Shown one piece after another: positions 45,893 to 53,674 of a stretch of 64,000 nucleotides of DNA. A model generated the notes under the pieces. It was not told where the DNA came from. It saw nothing but the letters and a program-made list of their open reading frames with translations, and did not search any database. Origin of the DNA: Brevundimonas sp. A19_0 (GTDB lineage Bacteria > Pseudomonadota > Alphaproteobacteria > Caulobacterales > Caulobacteraceae); contig NZ_JAGHQP010000009.1 of assembly GCF_017744255.1 (NCBI RefSeq), positions 1 through 64,000 on the forward strand, in the 5' to 3' direction. The first letter of the stretch is position 1. Each line of letters starts with the position of its first letter. Made by a program: the position numbers and the translations under genes.

Positions 45893-47274
45893 AGACTCCG
45901 AAGACCCGCCCCGCCGGCCGCAACGCGCTCGAAAAGGCCTTCGACCCGATCACCACCGCCCTGAAGCGCGGCGGGAAGCCGGTCGCTGCCCCCGAGACCC
46001 CCGCAGCGCCGGGCAAACCCGGGCTCGAGATTTCCCCCCTGGCCGTGCCCTTTCCGGCCTTCGGTCATGTCGGTGGGGTCGAGATCGCCACGGCCCGCGC
46101 GGGCTTCTACAAGCACCAGCGCGACGATCTGGTGGTGTTCCGCTTTGCCCGGGGCACCAGCTGCGCGGGGGTCTTCACGCGGCACAAGGTGGGTTCGGCA
46201 CCGGTCGACTGGTGCCGGCGCCATCTGGATTCCGATGATGGGGGCAAGGATGTGCGAGCCCTCGTGGTCAATGCGGGCTGTGCCAATGCCTTTACCGGCA
46301 AGCCGGGGGCCGATGCCGCGCGTCGCACCGCCTCCGAGGTGGCCAAGCGCTTCGGCTGTCGCCAGCGCGACGTCATGCTCGCCTCGACCGGGGTCATCGG
46401 CGTCACCCTCGACGACCGCAAGATCGCCGCCCGCCTGTCCGAGATCGAGACGCGCCTCGACGCCGACACCCCGCCCGCCGAGCAATGGACGCGCGCCGGT
46501 CAGGGCATCATGACCACGGACACCTTCCCCAAGGGCTCCTATGTCGAGACCGAGATCGAGGGCTTCAAGGTCCGCATCGCCGGCATCGCCAAGGGATCGG
46601 GCATGATCGCGCCCGATATGGCGACCATGCTGGCCTTCATCGTCACCGATGCCGACATCCACCCCAATGTGCTGCGGGCCATGCTGGGCCTGCATGTGCG
46701 CACCACCTTCAACTCGGTGACGGTCGACGGGGACACCTCGACCAACGACACCTGCCTGCTGTTCGCCACAGGTGCCTCGGGCGCGCCGCGCATCGGCCGG
46801 GTCGGGGATCGGCGGCTGAAGGCCTTCACCCGCGCGCTCGACGGCGTGATGCTGGACCTCGCCCACCAGCTGGTCCGCGACGGCGAGGGGGCGACCAAAT
46901 TCGTAAAGGTCACGGTGGACGGTGCTTCCAGCCCTGCCTCGGCCCGCAAGCTGGCCAAGTCGATCGCCGACAGCCCGCTGGTCAAGACGGCCATCGCCGG
47001 CGAGGACGCCAACTGGGGCCGGATCGTCATGGCCGTCGGCAAGACCGAGGAAGCCGTCGACCGCGACCGGCTGGCCGTGCGCTTCGGACCGCATGTGGCC
47101 GCGGTCGATGGCGCCCCCTCGCCCACCTACGACGAGGCGAAGATGAGCGCCTATATGAAGAATGCCGAGATCGACATCACGGTCGAGGTCGGCGCGGGCC
47201 GGGCCTCGGCCACCGTCTGGACCTGTGATCTGACCAAGCGCTACATTGAGATCAACGGCGATTACCGGTCGTGA
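45889..47274 (+). CDS. argJ: Glutamate N-acetyltransferase / amino-acid N-acetyltransferase
   Basis: A 461-residue bifunctional ArgJ that moves the acetyl group from acetylornithine to glutamate in arginine synthesis and self-cleaves before a threonine. The cleavage site is visible as KGSGMIAPDMATMLAF, where Thr becomes the N-terminal nucleophile of the beta chain. ALVVNAGCANAFTG, VMLASTGVIG and DANWGRIVMAVG are also conserved. The first ~45 residues, basic and proline-rich, precede the normal family start (SPLAVPFPAFG) and make this protein longer than the usual ~410. No other start codon fits better, as the ATG overlaps the preceding stop. Confidence 0.94.
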   Translation: MKTPKTRPAGRNALEKAFDPITTALKRGGKPVAAPETPAAPGKPGLEISPLAVPFPAFGHVGGVEIATARAGFYKHQRDDLVVFRFARGTSCAGVFTRHKVGSAPVDWCRRHLDSDDGGKDVRALVVNAGCANAFTGKPGADAARRTASEVAKRFGCRQRDVMLASTGVIGVTLDDRKIAARLSEIETRLDADTPPAEQWTRAGQGIMTTDTFPKGSYVETEIEGFKVRIAGIAKGSGMIAPDMATMLAFIVTDADIHPNVLRAMLGLHVRTTFNSVTVDGDTSTNDTCLLFATGASGAPRIGRVGDRRLKAFTRALDGVMLDLAHQLVRDGEGATKFVKVTVDGASSPASARKLAKSIADSPLVKTAIAGEDANWGRIVMAVGKTEEAVDRDRLAVRFGPHVAAVDGAPSPTYDEAKMSAYMKNAEIDITVEVGAGRASATVWTCDLTKRYIEINGDYRS

Positions 47275-47675
47275 CCCTCCCCACCGTTCTCGTCGTCGCC
47301 GTCGCCCTGATCGATACGGACGGGCGGGTGCTGATCGCCCAGCGCCCCGAGGGCAAGCAGCTGGCTGGCCTGTGGGAATTCCCGGGCGGCAAGGTCGAGC
47401 CGGGCGAGCGGCCGGAAGCCGCCCTGATCCGCGAACTGCGTGAGGAGCTGGGTATCGAGACGAAGGAGTCCTGCCTCGCGCCCTTCGTCTTCGCCAGCCA
47501 CGCCTATGACAGCTTCCACCTGTTGATGCCGCTCTACCTGTGCCGCCGGTGGGAGGGCACGGTCGTGGCGCGCGAGCATGCGGCGCTCAAATGGGTGCGG
47601 CCGAACCAGCTGTCGGACTGGCCCATGCCGCCCGCCGACGCGCCCCTGATCGCCTGGCTTCGCGACCTTCTGTGA
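47271..47675 (+). CDS. mutT: 8-oxo-dGTP diphosphatase MutT-like Nudix hydrolase
   Basis: A 134-residue Nudix protein that probably removes oxidised dGTP. The start VTLPTVLVVAVALIDTDGRVLIAQRPEGKQ is typical of MutT. The Nudix box runs from GGKVEPGERPEAAL through IRELREELGIE at about residues 42-64, with all acidic ligands present. A GTG start overlaps the argJ stop by four bases. The secA, parvulin, argJ, mutT order is common in alphaproteobacteria. Confidence 0.92.
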   Translation: MTLPTVLVVAVALIDTDGRVLIAQRPEGKQLAGLWEFPGGKVEPGERPEAALIRELREELGIETKESCLAPFVFASHAYDSFHLLMPLYLCRRWEGTVVAREHAALKWVRPNQLSDWPMPPADAPLIAWLRDLL

Positions 47676-47747
47676 CGATCAACGCGGTTTCTTAACCGGC
47701 GGTCGGCCATGGTGCCGGTCAGGCACCCGGGCATCACAGGAGGAGCC

Positions 47748-47924
47748 GTGACCAGACTTCACCGCTTCCTCGACGACGACTCCGGCGCCACCTCGCTCGA
47801 GTACGGCCTGATCGTCTCGCTGATCTTTCTGGTCATCCTGTCAGCGCTCACGGCATTCGGGGGCACCAGTTCCGGCATCTTCAACACCGCCATGAACACC
47901 CTGCGGAGCGCGATGGGCGGCTAG
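47748..47924 (+). CDS. Flp/Fap-type pilin
   Basis: A 58-residue prepilin with a short leader (TRLHRFLDDDSG), a prepilin peptidase-like site and the family motif ATSLEYGLIVSLIFLVILS, where the Glu and Tyr at +5/+6 are typical of Flp pilins. The hydrophobic helix covers the next twenty residues and the tail ends RSAMGG. The GTG at 47748 has a strong AGGAGG upstream; the longer open frame from 47709 is not needed. No tad/cpa secretion genes are adjacent, so it is an orphan pilin that would need an assembly system elsewhere. Confidence 0.85.
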   Translation: MTRLHRFLDDDSGATSLEYGLIVSLIFLVILSALTAFGGTSSGIFNTAMNTLRSAMGG

Positions 47925-48796
47925 GCCGTCCGCGGCGCCACCCGGAATCCGGTCGCCACGGAGCCGGGCTTCAGGGGCTTTGGCTGGTCCGGCGCCGGCG
48001 CCCATCCCGTCAGGAACAGGGTCTCGAAGGTCGCCACGACCCGCGGCCGCGCATCGTCGCCCGTCACCGAATGACGGGCGTCATAGAGGGCCGAGGCCCG
48101 TGCCATCACCCGGCGATTGAGGGGCGGCTTTGGCCCTTCCGGTGCGCCCGCCTCGCCCATGCCCCGCAGGTCCCGGACCAGCGCCCTCATGTCGCGGTAG
48201 CGCACCGCCACCGTGTCGCCATCGACCACCGGCAGGGCGAACCCGGCGCGTTGCATCAGGCCCGCCGCATCAAGGGCGTCGGCAAAGGGCGAGACCCGCG
48301 GCGCCGCCCCGCCGGTTTCCTCCAGCTCGGCCCGCGTCAGGACATCGCGCAGCTCGGTCAGCGTCCCGGCCCCAAACATCGCCCCGAGGAACAGGCCGTC
48401 CGGCTTCAGCGCCCGCCGGATCTGGGCCAGCGCCCCCGGCAGGTCATTGGCCCAGTGCAGGCCCAGCACCGAGACGATCAGATCGACCGATCCGTCCTCG
48501 ATCCCCAGCGGGCCCTCGCCCGGCACGGCCCGCCCGGAATCCGGGACGGGCGTCGTCACGGGTCCCAGCCGCGCGGCGGCGTCATGATCAGCCAGCACCT
48601 CGGCGAAAATTCCGGCACGGGGCGACAGGTCGACCACCACCGGAAAATCTCGCGGAATGGCATCCAGACTGTCGGCCAGTCCCTCTGCGGCGCGGCGGTG
48701 CAGGAAGTCGACCGGCGTCCCCGCCCCCTCCGCCCGTTGCACGCGCGCCATCCTGCGGGCAGGGTCGAACAGTCGGGGCGGTGCGGATGAGGTCAT
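47921..48796 (-). CDS. NDUFAF5-like class I methyltransferase
   Basis: A 291-residue SAM methyltransferase that starts MTSSAPPRLFDPARRMARVQRAEG, contains FLHRRAAEGLADSLDAI and VVVDLSPRAGIFAEVL, then SVDLIVSVLGLHWANDLPGALAQIRRALKPDGLFLGAMFG. These features match the NDUFAF5/BioC-like group found in alphaproteobacteria and mitochondria, whose members are linked to assembly of respiratory complex I. Bacterial function is less certain. Its start codon overlaps that of the divergent comF gene (shared CATG), and it ends with a four-base overlap with the pilin gene. Confidence 0.88.
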   Translation of the reverse strand: MTSSAPPRLFDPARRMARVQRAEGAGTPVDFLHRRAAEGLADSLDAIPRDFPVVVDLSPRAGIFAEVLADHDAAARLGPVTTPVPDSGRAVPGEGPLGIEDGSVDLIVSVLGLHWANDLPGALAQIRRALKPDGLFLGAMFGAGTLTELRDVLTRAELEETGGAAPRVSPFADALDAAGLMQRAGFALPVVDGDTVAVRYRDMRALVRDLRGMGEAGAPEGPKPPLNRRVMARASALYDARHSVTGDDARPRVVATFETLFLTGWAPAPDQPKPLKPGSVATGFRVAPRTA

Positions 48797-49604
48797 GCGG
48801 ATCGATATGGGGGCTGAGGGCGACTTCTGGAAAGCCGGTCCGGGCGCGCGTGTCCAGTCCCTCGCGCGGTCGGTGGGGCGCGGTCTGGCCGATCTGATCC
48901 TGCCCCCGCCCGAGGCGCCGGGCCCCGCCGGCCGTATCGGGGCCGCCCTGTCGCCGCTCGAATGGTCGCGCATCACCTTTCTGGAGGACCCGGTCTGTGA
49001 CGGCTGCGGGGCCCCTTTCACCGTCGATTCCGGCGACTTTGGCGAGGGTCGGTGCGCGCCCTGTCTCTCCCATCCCATGGCCTTCGGACGGGCGCGGGCC
49101 GCCTGTCTGTACGACGACGGGTCGCGTCCGCTGATCCTGCGCTTCAAACATGCCGACGATCAGCCGCTGGCGCCGCTGTTCGCCCGCTGGCTGTCCCGCG
49201 CCGCCCGCCCCCTGCTGGAGCAGGCGGACGCCGTGGTGCCCGTGCCGCTCCACCGTTCCCGGCTGCTGGCCCGCCGCTTCAACCAGGCCGCCGAGATCGC
49301 CCGCCCGCTGGCCAGGGCCGAACGGCTCGACTACCTGCCCGACGCCCTCGTGCGGCGCACCCGCACTGCCTCCCAGGGCGGACTGGGCTTCCGCAGGCGC
49401 CACCAGAATGTGAAGGGCGTGTTCTCGGTGCCGGACACCCGCCGCGCGCGCCTGCGAGGGCGGCATATCCTGCTGGTCGATGATGTGCTGACCACCGGCG
49501 CCACCGCCGAGGCCTGTGCCAAGGCCTTGCTGGACGCCGGAGCCCGCGCCGTCGATCTTGCGGTGGTCGCCCGGGTGCAGAGTGCGCGCACCATGCCTAG
49601 ATAG
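48795..49604 (+). CDS. comF: ComF family phosphoribosyltransferase-like protein
   Basis: A 269-residue ComF protein, the type I PRTase-like protein needed for DNA uptake in competent bacteria, though many members in non-competent species have unclear roles. The N-terminal zinc-ribbon-like cysteines are visible as VCDGCGAPF and RCAPCLSHP. The PRPP-type loop HILLVDDVLTTGATAEACAKAL lies near the end, and DAVVPVPLHRSRLLARRFNQA in the middle. The ATG at 48795 overlaps the start of the opposite gene; an in-frame ATG at 48807 is the alternative. Confidence 0.92.
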   Translation: MRIDMGAEGDFWKAGPGARVQSLARSVGRGLADLILPPPEAPGPAGRIGAALSPLEWSRITFLEDPVCDGCGAPFTVDSGDFGEGRCAPCLSHPMAFGRARAACLYDDGSRPLILRFKHADDQPLAPLFARWLSRAARPLLEQADAVVPVPLHRSRLLARRFNQAAEIARPLARAERLDYLPDALVRRTRTASQGGLGFRRRHQNVKGVFSVPDTRRARLRGRHILLVDDVLTTGATAEACAKALLDAGARAVDLAVVARVQSARTMPR

Positions 49605-49663
49605 GGAACGAACCGCCCGTCCGGGGGCTCATCCCCCATCTGCAACCAACGGAGTAACCACCA

Positions 49664-49921
49664 GTGTCCGACGTCGTCCTCTATACCAAGCCGGGCTGCC
49701 CCTACTGCATCTCGGCCATGATGCTGCTGAAGAAGAAGGGCGTGGACTATCAGGAGATCGTCGCCTCCAACGACCCCCAGCTGAAGGCCGAAATGACGGC
49801 CAAGTCGGGCGGCCGCGCGACCTTCCCGCAGATATTCATCGGCGAGCGCCACGTCGGCGGCTCGGACGACCTGCACGCCCTCGACGCCCGGGGCGAGCTG
49901 GACAAACTGCTCGAGGCCTGA
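49664..49921 (+). CDS. grxC: Glutaredoxin 3
   Basis: An 85-residue dithiol glutaredoxin with the active site CPYC (Cys12, Cys15), the TFPQIFIGERHVGGSDDL segment that binds glutathione, and normal length. It reduces disulphides and ribonucleotide reductase with glutathione. It follows comF by 59 bases and precedes the nitrilase by 9 bases, an order common in alphaproteobacteria. Confidence 0.95.
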   Translation: MSDVVLYTKPGCPYCISAMMLLKKKGVDYQEIVASNDPQLKAEMTAKSGGRATFPQIFIGERHVGGSDDLHALDARGELDKLLEA

Positions 49922-49930
49922 CGCTCCTCC

Positions 49931-50779
49931 ATGGCCGACACGCTCGACATCGCCCTGGTCCAGACCCGCACGCCGGCGACCAGCCAGGGCGGTCTGGACC
50001 ATGTCGCGCCCCTGATCCGGCAGGCCGCGTCCGGCGGGGCGCAACTGGTGCTGACGCCCGAGGCCACCAACCGGCTGGAGCGTCGCCCCGAGGGGCGGGC
50101 CTCCCTCGCCCCCGAGGACGCGGACGTCGCCGTCTCGGGCCTGCGGGGCCTCGCCCGTGAGCTGGGCATCTGGCTTCAGGTCGGATCGGTCATGGTCCGG
50201 GCGGAGGAAGATGACGCCGGTCGCGCCGCCAACCGCGCCCTGTTGATCGACCCCGAGAGCCGCATCACGGCCCGATACGACAAGCTGCACGTCTTCGACG
50301 TCGACCTCGACACCGGCGAAAGCTGGCGCGAAAGCAAGGCCGTGCGCCCCGGCGACCGCGCCGTCGTGGCCGACACCCCCTGGGGCGGGCTGGGCCTTTC
50401 CATCTGCTACGATGTGCGCTTCCCCCAGCTCTATCGCGACCTTGCCAGGGCCCGGCCCGACGTCCGCCTGATCGCCATTCCGGCCGCCTTCACCGTGCCG
50501 ACCGGCGAGGCCCACTGGCAGACCCTGCTTCGGACCCGCGCCATCGAGACCGGCGCCTTCGTCCTGGCCGCGGCCCAGGGCGGCACCCATGAGGACGGGC
50601 GCGCCACCTGGGGCCGGTCCACCGTCGTCGATCCCTGGGGCAGGGTCATCGCCACCCTCGATCATGACCAGCCCGGCGTGCTGCATGCCCGGCTTGACCT
50701 TGAGGCCGTCGATCGGGCAAGGCGCGCCATCCCGTCCCTGACCCACGATCGCCCCTTCCGCTCCGCATCCGACGCATGA
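49931..50779 (+). CDS. Carbon-nitrogen hydrolase (Nit2-like)
   Basis: A 282-residue nitrilase-superfamily amidase. The catalytic triad is visible as Glu in LVLTPEATNR, Lys in YDKLHVFDV and Cys in LSICYDVRFP. Nit2-like enzymes of this class repair deaminated glutathione or hydrolyse omega-amides such as alpha-ketoglutaramate. The neighbouring glutaredoxin and glutathione genes in the window fit the first role, but this is inference. It overlaps the DUF1178 start by four bases. Confidence 0.93.
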   Translation: MADTLDIALVQTRTPATSQGGLDHVAPLIRQAASGGAQLVLTPEATNRLERRPEGRASLAPEDADVAVSGLRGLARELGIWLQVGSVMVRAEEDDAGRAANRALLIDPESRITARYDKLHVFDVDLDTGESWRESKAVRPGDRAVVADTPWGGLGLSICYDVRFPQLYRDLARARPDVRLIAIPAAFTVPTGEAHWQTLLRTRAIETGAFVLAAAQGGTHEDGRATWGRSTVVDPWGRVIATLDHDQPGVLHARLDLEAVDRARRAIPSLTHDRPFRSASDA

Positions 50780-51201
50780 TCCGCTACGCCCTGACCTGTG
50801 CGGCCGACCATCCGTTCGAGGCCTGGTTCTCGAGCTCCTTGGACTATGACGATCAGGCCGCCCGTGGCCTCGTGGAATGCCCCTTCTGCGGGTCGCGCGA
50901 GGTGTCGAAACAGATCATGGCGCCCGCCGTCGCCGGCACGAAGAAGCGCGACAGTACGGGCGCCCCCCTCCAGACCCTGATGTCCGATATGGCCCGCAAG
51001 GTCCGCGCCCATGTCGAGGCCAATTTCGACTATGTCGGCGACACCTTCGCCCGCGAGGCCCGTGCCATCCACGAGGGCACGTCCGAGCAGCGCGAAATCT
51101 ATGGCGAGGCCACCGCCGACGAGGTCCGGGCGCTCAAGGAGGACGGCATCCCCTGCGCGCCCCTTCCGGCCGCGCCCCCCGATCCGTCAAAGGCGCACTA
51201 G
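50776..51201 (+). CDS. DUF1178 family protein
   Basis: A 141-residue protein with the DUF1178 signature at the start: MIRYALTCAADHPFEAWFSS and then CPFCGSREVSKQIMAP. The two-cysteine motif CPFC resembles half of a zinc ribbon. The C-terminal helical region (AREARAIHEGTSEQREIYGEAT) is also typical. Function is unknown. ATGA overlap with the nitrilase gene implies one transcript (grxC, nit, DUF1178), an arrangement widely conserved in alphaproteobacteria. Confidence 0.93.
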   Translation: MIRYALTCAADHPFEAWFSSSLDYDDQAARGLVECPFCGSREVSKQIMAPAVAGTKKRDSTGAPLQTLMSDMARKVRAHVEANFDYVGDTFAREARAIHEGTSEQREIYGEATADEVRALKEDGIPCAPLPAAPPDPSKAH

Positions 51202-51204
51202 GCC

Positions 51205-52017
51205 ATGGACGGGGGGGAGCGTTATCACGAGTTCGACCCGCCCGAGGCGCTCAGGCCATGGGTGCGCAAGGTCTGGACCTATGCCTGCCCGAACCCCAGC
51301 CGCACGATCCAGAGGATCGCCCCCGACGGCTGTCCCGAACTGATCCTCGATCTCGGCGACCCCTATGAGGAGGCCGACGCGGACGGCGCGTTCCACCTCC
51401 AGTCCCGCGCCCTGTTCGCGGGCCAGATGACCCGGCCCATCGCCATTCGCCCGACCGGACCGGTCGAGATGGTCGGTCTGCGCTTCCAGCCCGATGGCGC
51501 CCGCGACTGGCTGGGGCAGTCCCTGCGCACGGCAACCGACCAGCGTCTGGACATGACCGATCGTCTGCGGGACCTCTCGCCGCCCGCCGGTGATCCCGAG
51601 GGGCAGGCCCGACAGATGATCGACTGGATGGCCGGCCAGCGCCGGGACGACTGGTCCGTCGACCCGCTTGTCCGGGCCGAGATCGAGGCCCTTCACGCGG
51701 AGCAGCCCTCGCCGCCCCGCGACGCCTCGGCCCGCCGGGCCCTGCAGCGGCGCTTTCTGGACCGGGTGGGCATCGCGCCCCGCACCCTGAGGGCCGTCGT
51801 CCGCTTCCGGCGCGTCTTCGACCACGCCATGTCCGACGAGGCCGAAGGCTGGCTCTCGGCCGGGCTGGACGCCGGCTATTTCGACCAGCCCCAGCTGGCC
51901 CGTGAATTCCGTCGCTTCCTCGGCTGCACCGCGACCGAATGGGCCCGCGAACAGGTCGAACTGGCCCGGGCCATCGCGTCGCAAACCTACAAGCCGGGCG
52001 TACCCGAGCCGTCCTAG
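51205..52017 (+). CDS. AraC family transcriptional regulator
   Basis: A 270-residue regulator with an N-terminal beta-rich sensing domain (RYHEFDPPEALRPWVRKVWTY, PDGCPELILDLGDP) of the type labelled DUF6597. The C-terminal AraC DNA-binding domain has two helix-turn-helix units (ARRALQRRFLDRVGIAPRTL and LSAGLDAGYFDQPQLAREFRRFLG, then TEWAREQ). The effector is unknown. It lies three bases after DUF1178 on the same strand and may be read with it, though it could have its own promoter. The DUF6265 gene follows. Confidence 0.9.
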   Translation: MDGGERYHEFDPPEALRPWVRKVWTYACPNPSRTIQRIAPDGCPELILDLGDPYEEADADGAFHLQSRALFAGQMTRPIAIRPTGPVEMVGLRFQPDGARDWLGQSLRTATDQRLDMTDRLRDLSPPAGDPEGQARQMIDWMAGQRRDDWSVDPLVRAEIEALHAEQPSPPRDASARRALQRRFLDRVGIAPRTLRAVVRFRRVFDHAMSDEAEGWLSAGLDAGYFDQPQLAREFRRFLGCTATEWAREQVELARAIASQTYKPGVPEPS

Positions 52018-52046
52018 AACGAAGGCCTCTGGAACGGAGCTCTTCG

Positions 52047-52523
52047 ATGTATCTGCTGCCTGCCCTCGCCGCCGCATTCCTTGCGAGCACCACCCCCGAT
52101 CAGGATCCCGTGACCCTGCCCGATCTCTCCTGGATGAGCGGCTACTGGCTGGACTGTTCAGACGGGCGCGAGGCCTCTGAAACCTGGAGCGACCCGCGCG
52201 GCGGCCTGATGGTCGGTCAGTCCCTCAGCGTTTCGGCCTCGGGAAGACCCGGATTTGAGCTGGCCTATATCGCCGTCCTGCCTGCAGGCCCGGCCATGGT
52301 CGTCCTGCCGTCCGGACAACAGCAGACGACCTTTGCGATGAGCGATCACGGCGAGGACTATGTCGTCTTCTCGAATGCCGAAAACGACTTCCCCACCCAT
52401 ATTCGTTACGAGCGCGACGGCGACGGGCTCAGGGCCCGCATCGACGGCGAGATTTCAGGGGCACCGCGCAGCGTTGAGTGGCGCTTCGACGCCGCGCCCC
52501 TCAACGCCCGATGCCCGACCTAG
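52047..52523 (+). CDS. Secreted DUF6265-like protein
   Basis: A 158-residue protein with a short signal-like N-terminus (MYLLPALAAAFLASTTP). The mature part begins DLSWMSGYWLDCSDGREASETW, followed by AYIAVLPAGPAMVVLPSGQQQTTF and FSNAENDFPTHIRYERDGDGL, matching the DUF6265 pattern of small beta-barrel-like proteins. Function is unknown. The ATG at 52047 has no strong ribosome site, and the open frame extends upstream without domain content. It ends in a four-base overlap with the opposite-strand lipoprotein gene at 52520. Confidence 0.75.
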   Translation: MYLLPALAAAFLASTTPDQDPVTLPDLSWMSGYWLDCSDGREASETWSDPRGGLMVGQSLSVSASGRPGFELAYIAVLPAGPAMVVLPSGQQQTTFAMSDHGEDYVVFSNAENDFPTHIRYERDGDGLRARIDGEISGAPRSVEWRFDAAPLNARCPT

Positions 52524-52732
52524 TCGCGGGTCCAGCCGTGCCCGGCCATGCAGGTCTCGAAGGCCCTGCTGTTCACATCGGCGGTCTGGCGGCACTGGTC
52601 GCGCGCCTCGTCGAACGGGGTGGCGGCCGTGGCCTTCCAGCCGTCCTCATGGGTCGCGTCGATGATGGTCACACAGGCCGAGGTGGCCAGGCCGGCGGCG
52701 ATCAGGGTGGCGGTCAGGAACAGGCGTTTCAT
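52520..52732 (-). CDS. Small lipoprotein, unknown function
   Basis: A 70-residue protein with a signal peptide and lipobox ATSAC (MKRLFLTATLIAAGLATSAC). The rest contains FDEARDQCRQTADVNSRAFETCMAGHGWTRD, with two cysteines that could pair. It looks like a small envelope lipoprotein found in Caulobacterales, with no known role. The ATG at 52732 is chosen as the start because the signal peptide begins there. Confidence 0.7.
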   Translation of the reverse strand: MKRLFLTATLIAAGLATSACVTIIDATHEDGWKATAATPFDEARDQCRQTADVNSRAFETCMAGHGWTRD

Positions 52733-52828
52733 GGGGTATCTCCGGTAAAGCTTGGACCTCACCTGTACCCCCCGCCCCCGGCGCATTCCCGTTACAAGTC
52801 TGAAATCTGGATGAATTCGCGGTAAGCT

Positions 52829-53620
52829 TCAGGCCCGCTCAGCGATCATCATATAGTTGATGTCGACATCATCGCTTTCCGAGAAACGTCCGGTCAGCGG
52901 ATCATAGGTCACGCCATAGGGACCACGGGCGGCGATGCCGGGCGCGGCCTCCAGCCAGTCCCGCAGGGTCTCGGGCTTGAGGAACTGGCGCCAGTCGTGG
53001 GTGCCCGGCGGCACCCAGCGCAGCACATATTCCGCCGCGACCTTGCCGAGGGCCAGAGACTTCAGCGTCTTGTTGAGCGTCGCCACGATCATCATCCCGC
53101 CCGGCGCGACCAGGGCGGCGGTGTCGCGCAGATAGGCGGCCGGATCGGCGACGTGCTCGACCACCTCCATGTTCAGCACCACGTCGAACGGGGGCTCGCC
53201 TTCGGCCATCAGTCCCTCGGCGGTGCCGTGCCGGAAGTCGATCTCCAGACCCTGCGCCTCGGCATGCATGCGCGCCGTGCCGATGTTGCGCTCCGAGGCA
53301 TCGACCGCCGTGACCTGAAAGCCCAGCCGCGTCATGGGCTCGGAAAGCAGTCCGCCGCCGCAGCCGATATCCAGAAGCTTCAGCCCCTCGAACGGACGTC
53401 GCGCCGCGCCGTCGCGACCGAACCGCGCCAGGGCCTCGCGCCGGATGAAGCCCAGCCGAACGGGATTGAAGCGATGCAGCGGTGCAAAGGGCCCTCTCGG
53501 GTCCCACCATTCCTCGGCAAGCGCCGAAAATCGCGCCACATCCGCCGGATCGACGCTTGAGGTCCGCTCCGGACCGGTTTTCGGTTTGCGCGGCTCGGCC
53601 GTGTCGTTAGAAGCGCCCAT
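52829..53620 (-). CDS. ubiG: Bifunctional ubiquinone biosynthesis O-methyltransferase
   Basis: A 263-residue SAM enzyme that carries out both O-methylations in ubiquinone synthesis. UbiG is recognised by [33 protein letters not shown] near the N-terminus, the SAM motif [26 protein letters not shown] and [15 protein letters not shown]. It is divergent from lysC with a 54-base gap, a pairing common in alphaproteobacteria. Confidence 0.96.
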   Translation of the reverse strand: MGASNDTAEPRKPKTGPERTSSVDPADVARFSALAEEWWDPRGPFAPLHRFNPVRLGFIRREALARFGRDGAARRPFEGLKLLDIGCGGGLLSEPMTRLGFQVTAVDASERNIGTARMHAEAQGLEIDFRHGTAEGLMAEGEPPFDVVLNMEVVEHVADPAAYLRDTAALVAPGGMMIVATLNKTLKSLALGKVAAEYVLRWVPPGTHDWRQFLKPETLRDWLEAAPGIAARGPYGVTYDPLTGRFSESDDVDINYMMIAERA

Positions 53621-53674
53621 AGGCTATGGCATGAACGCCCCCGACATCGGTTGCAAGAGAGGATCCCGGTCAGA

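Noticed and set aside
47711..47727. Six-base hairpin (GGTGCC/GGCACC) ahead of the Flp pilin gene
   Set aside because: A short stem in GC-rich DNA with no T-run or other support is likely chance.
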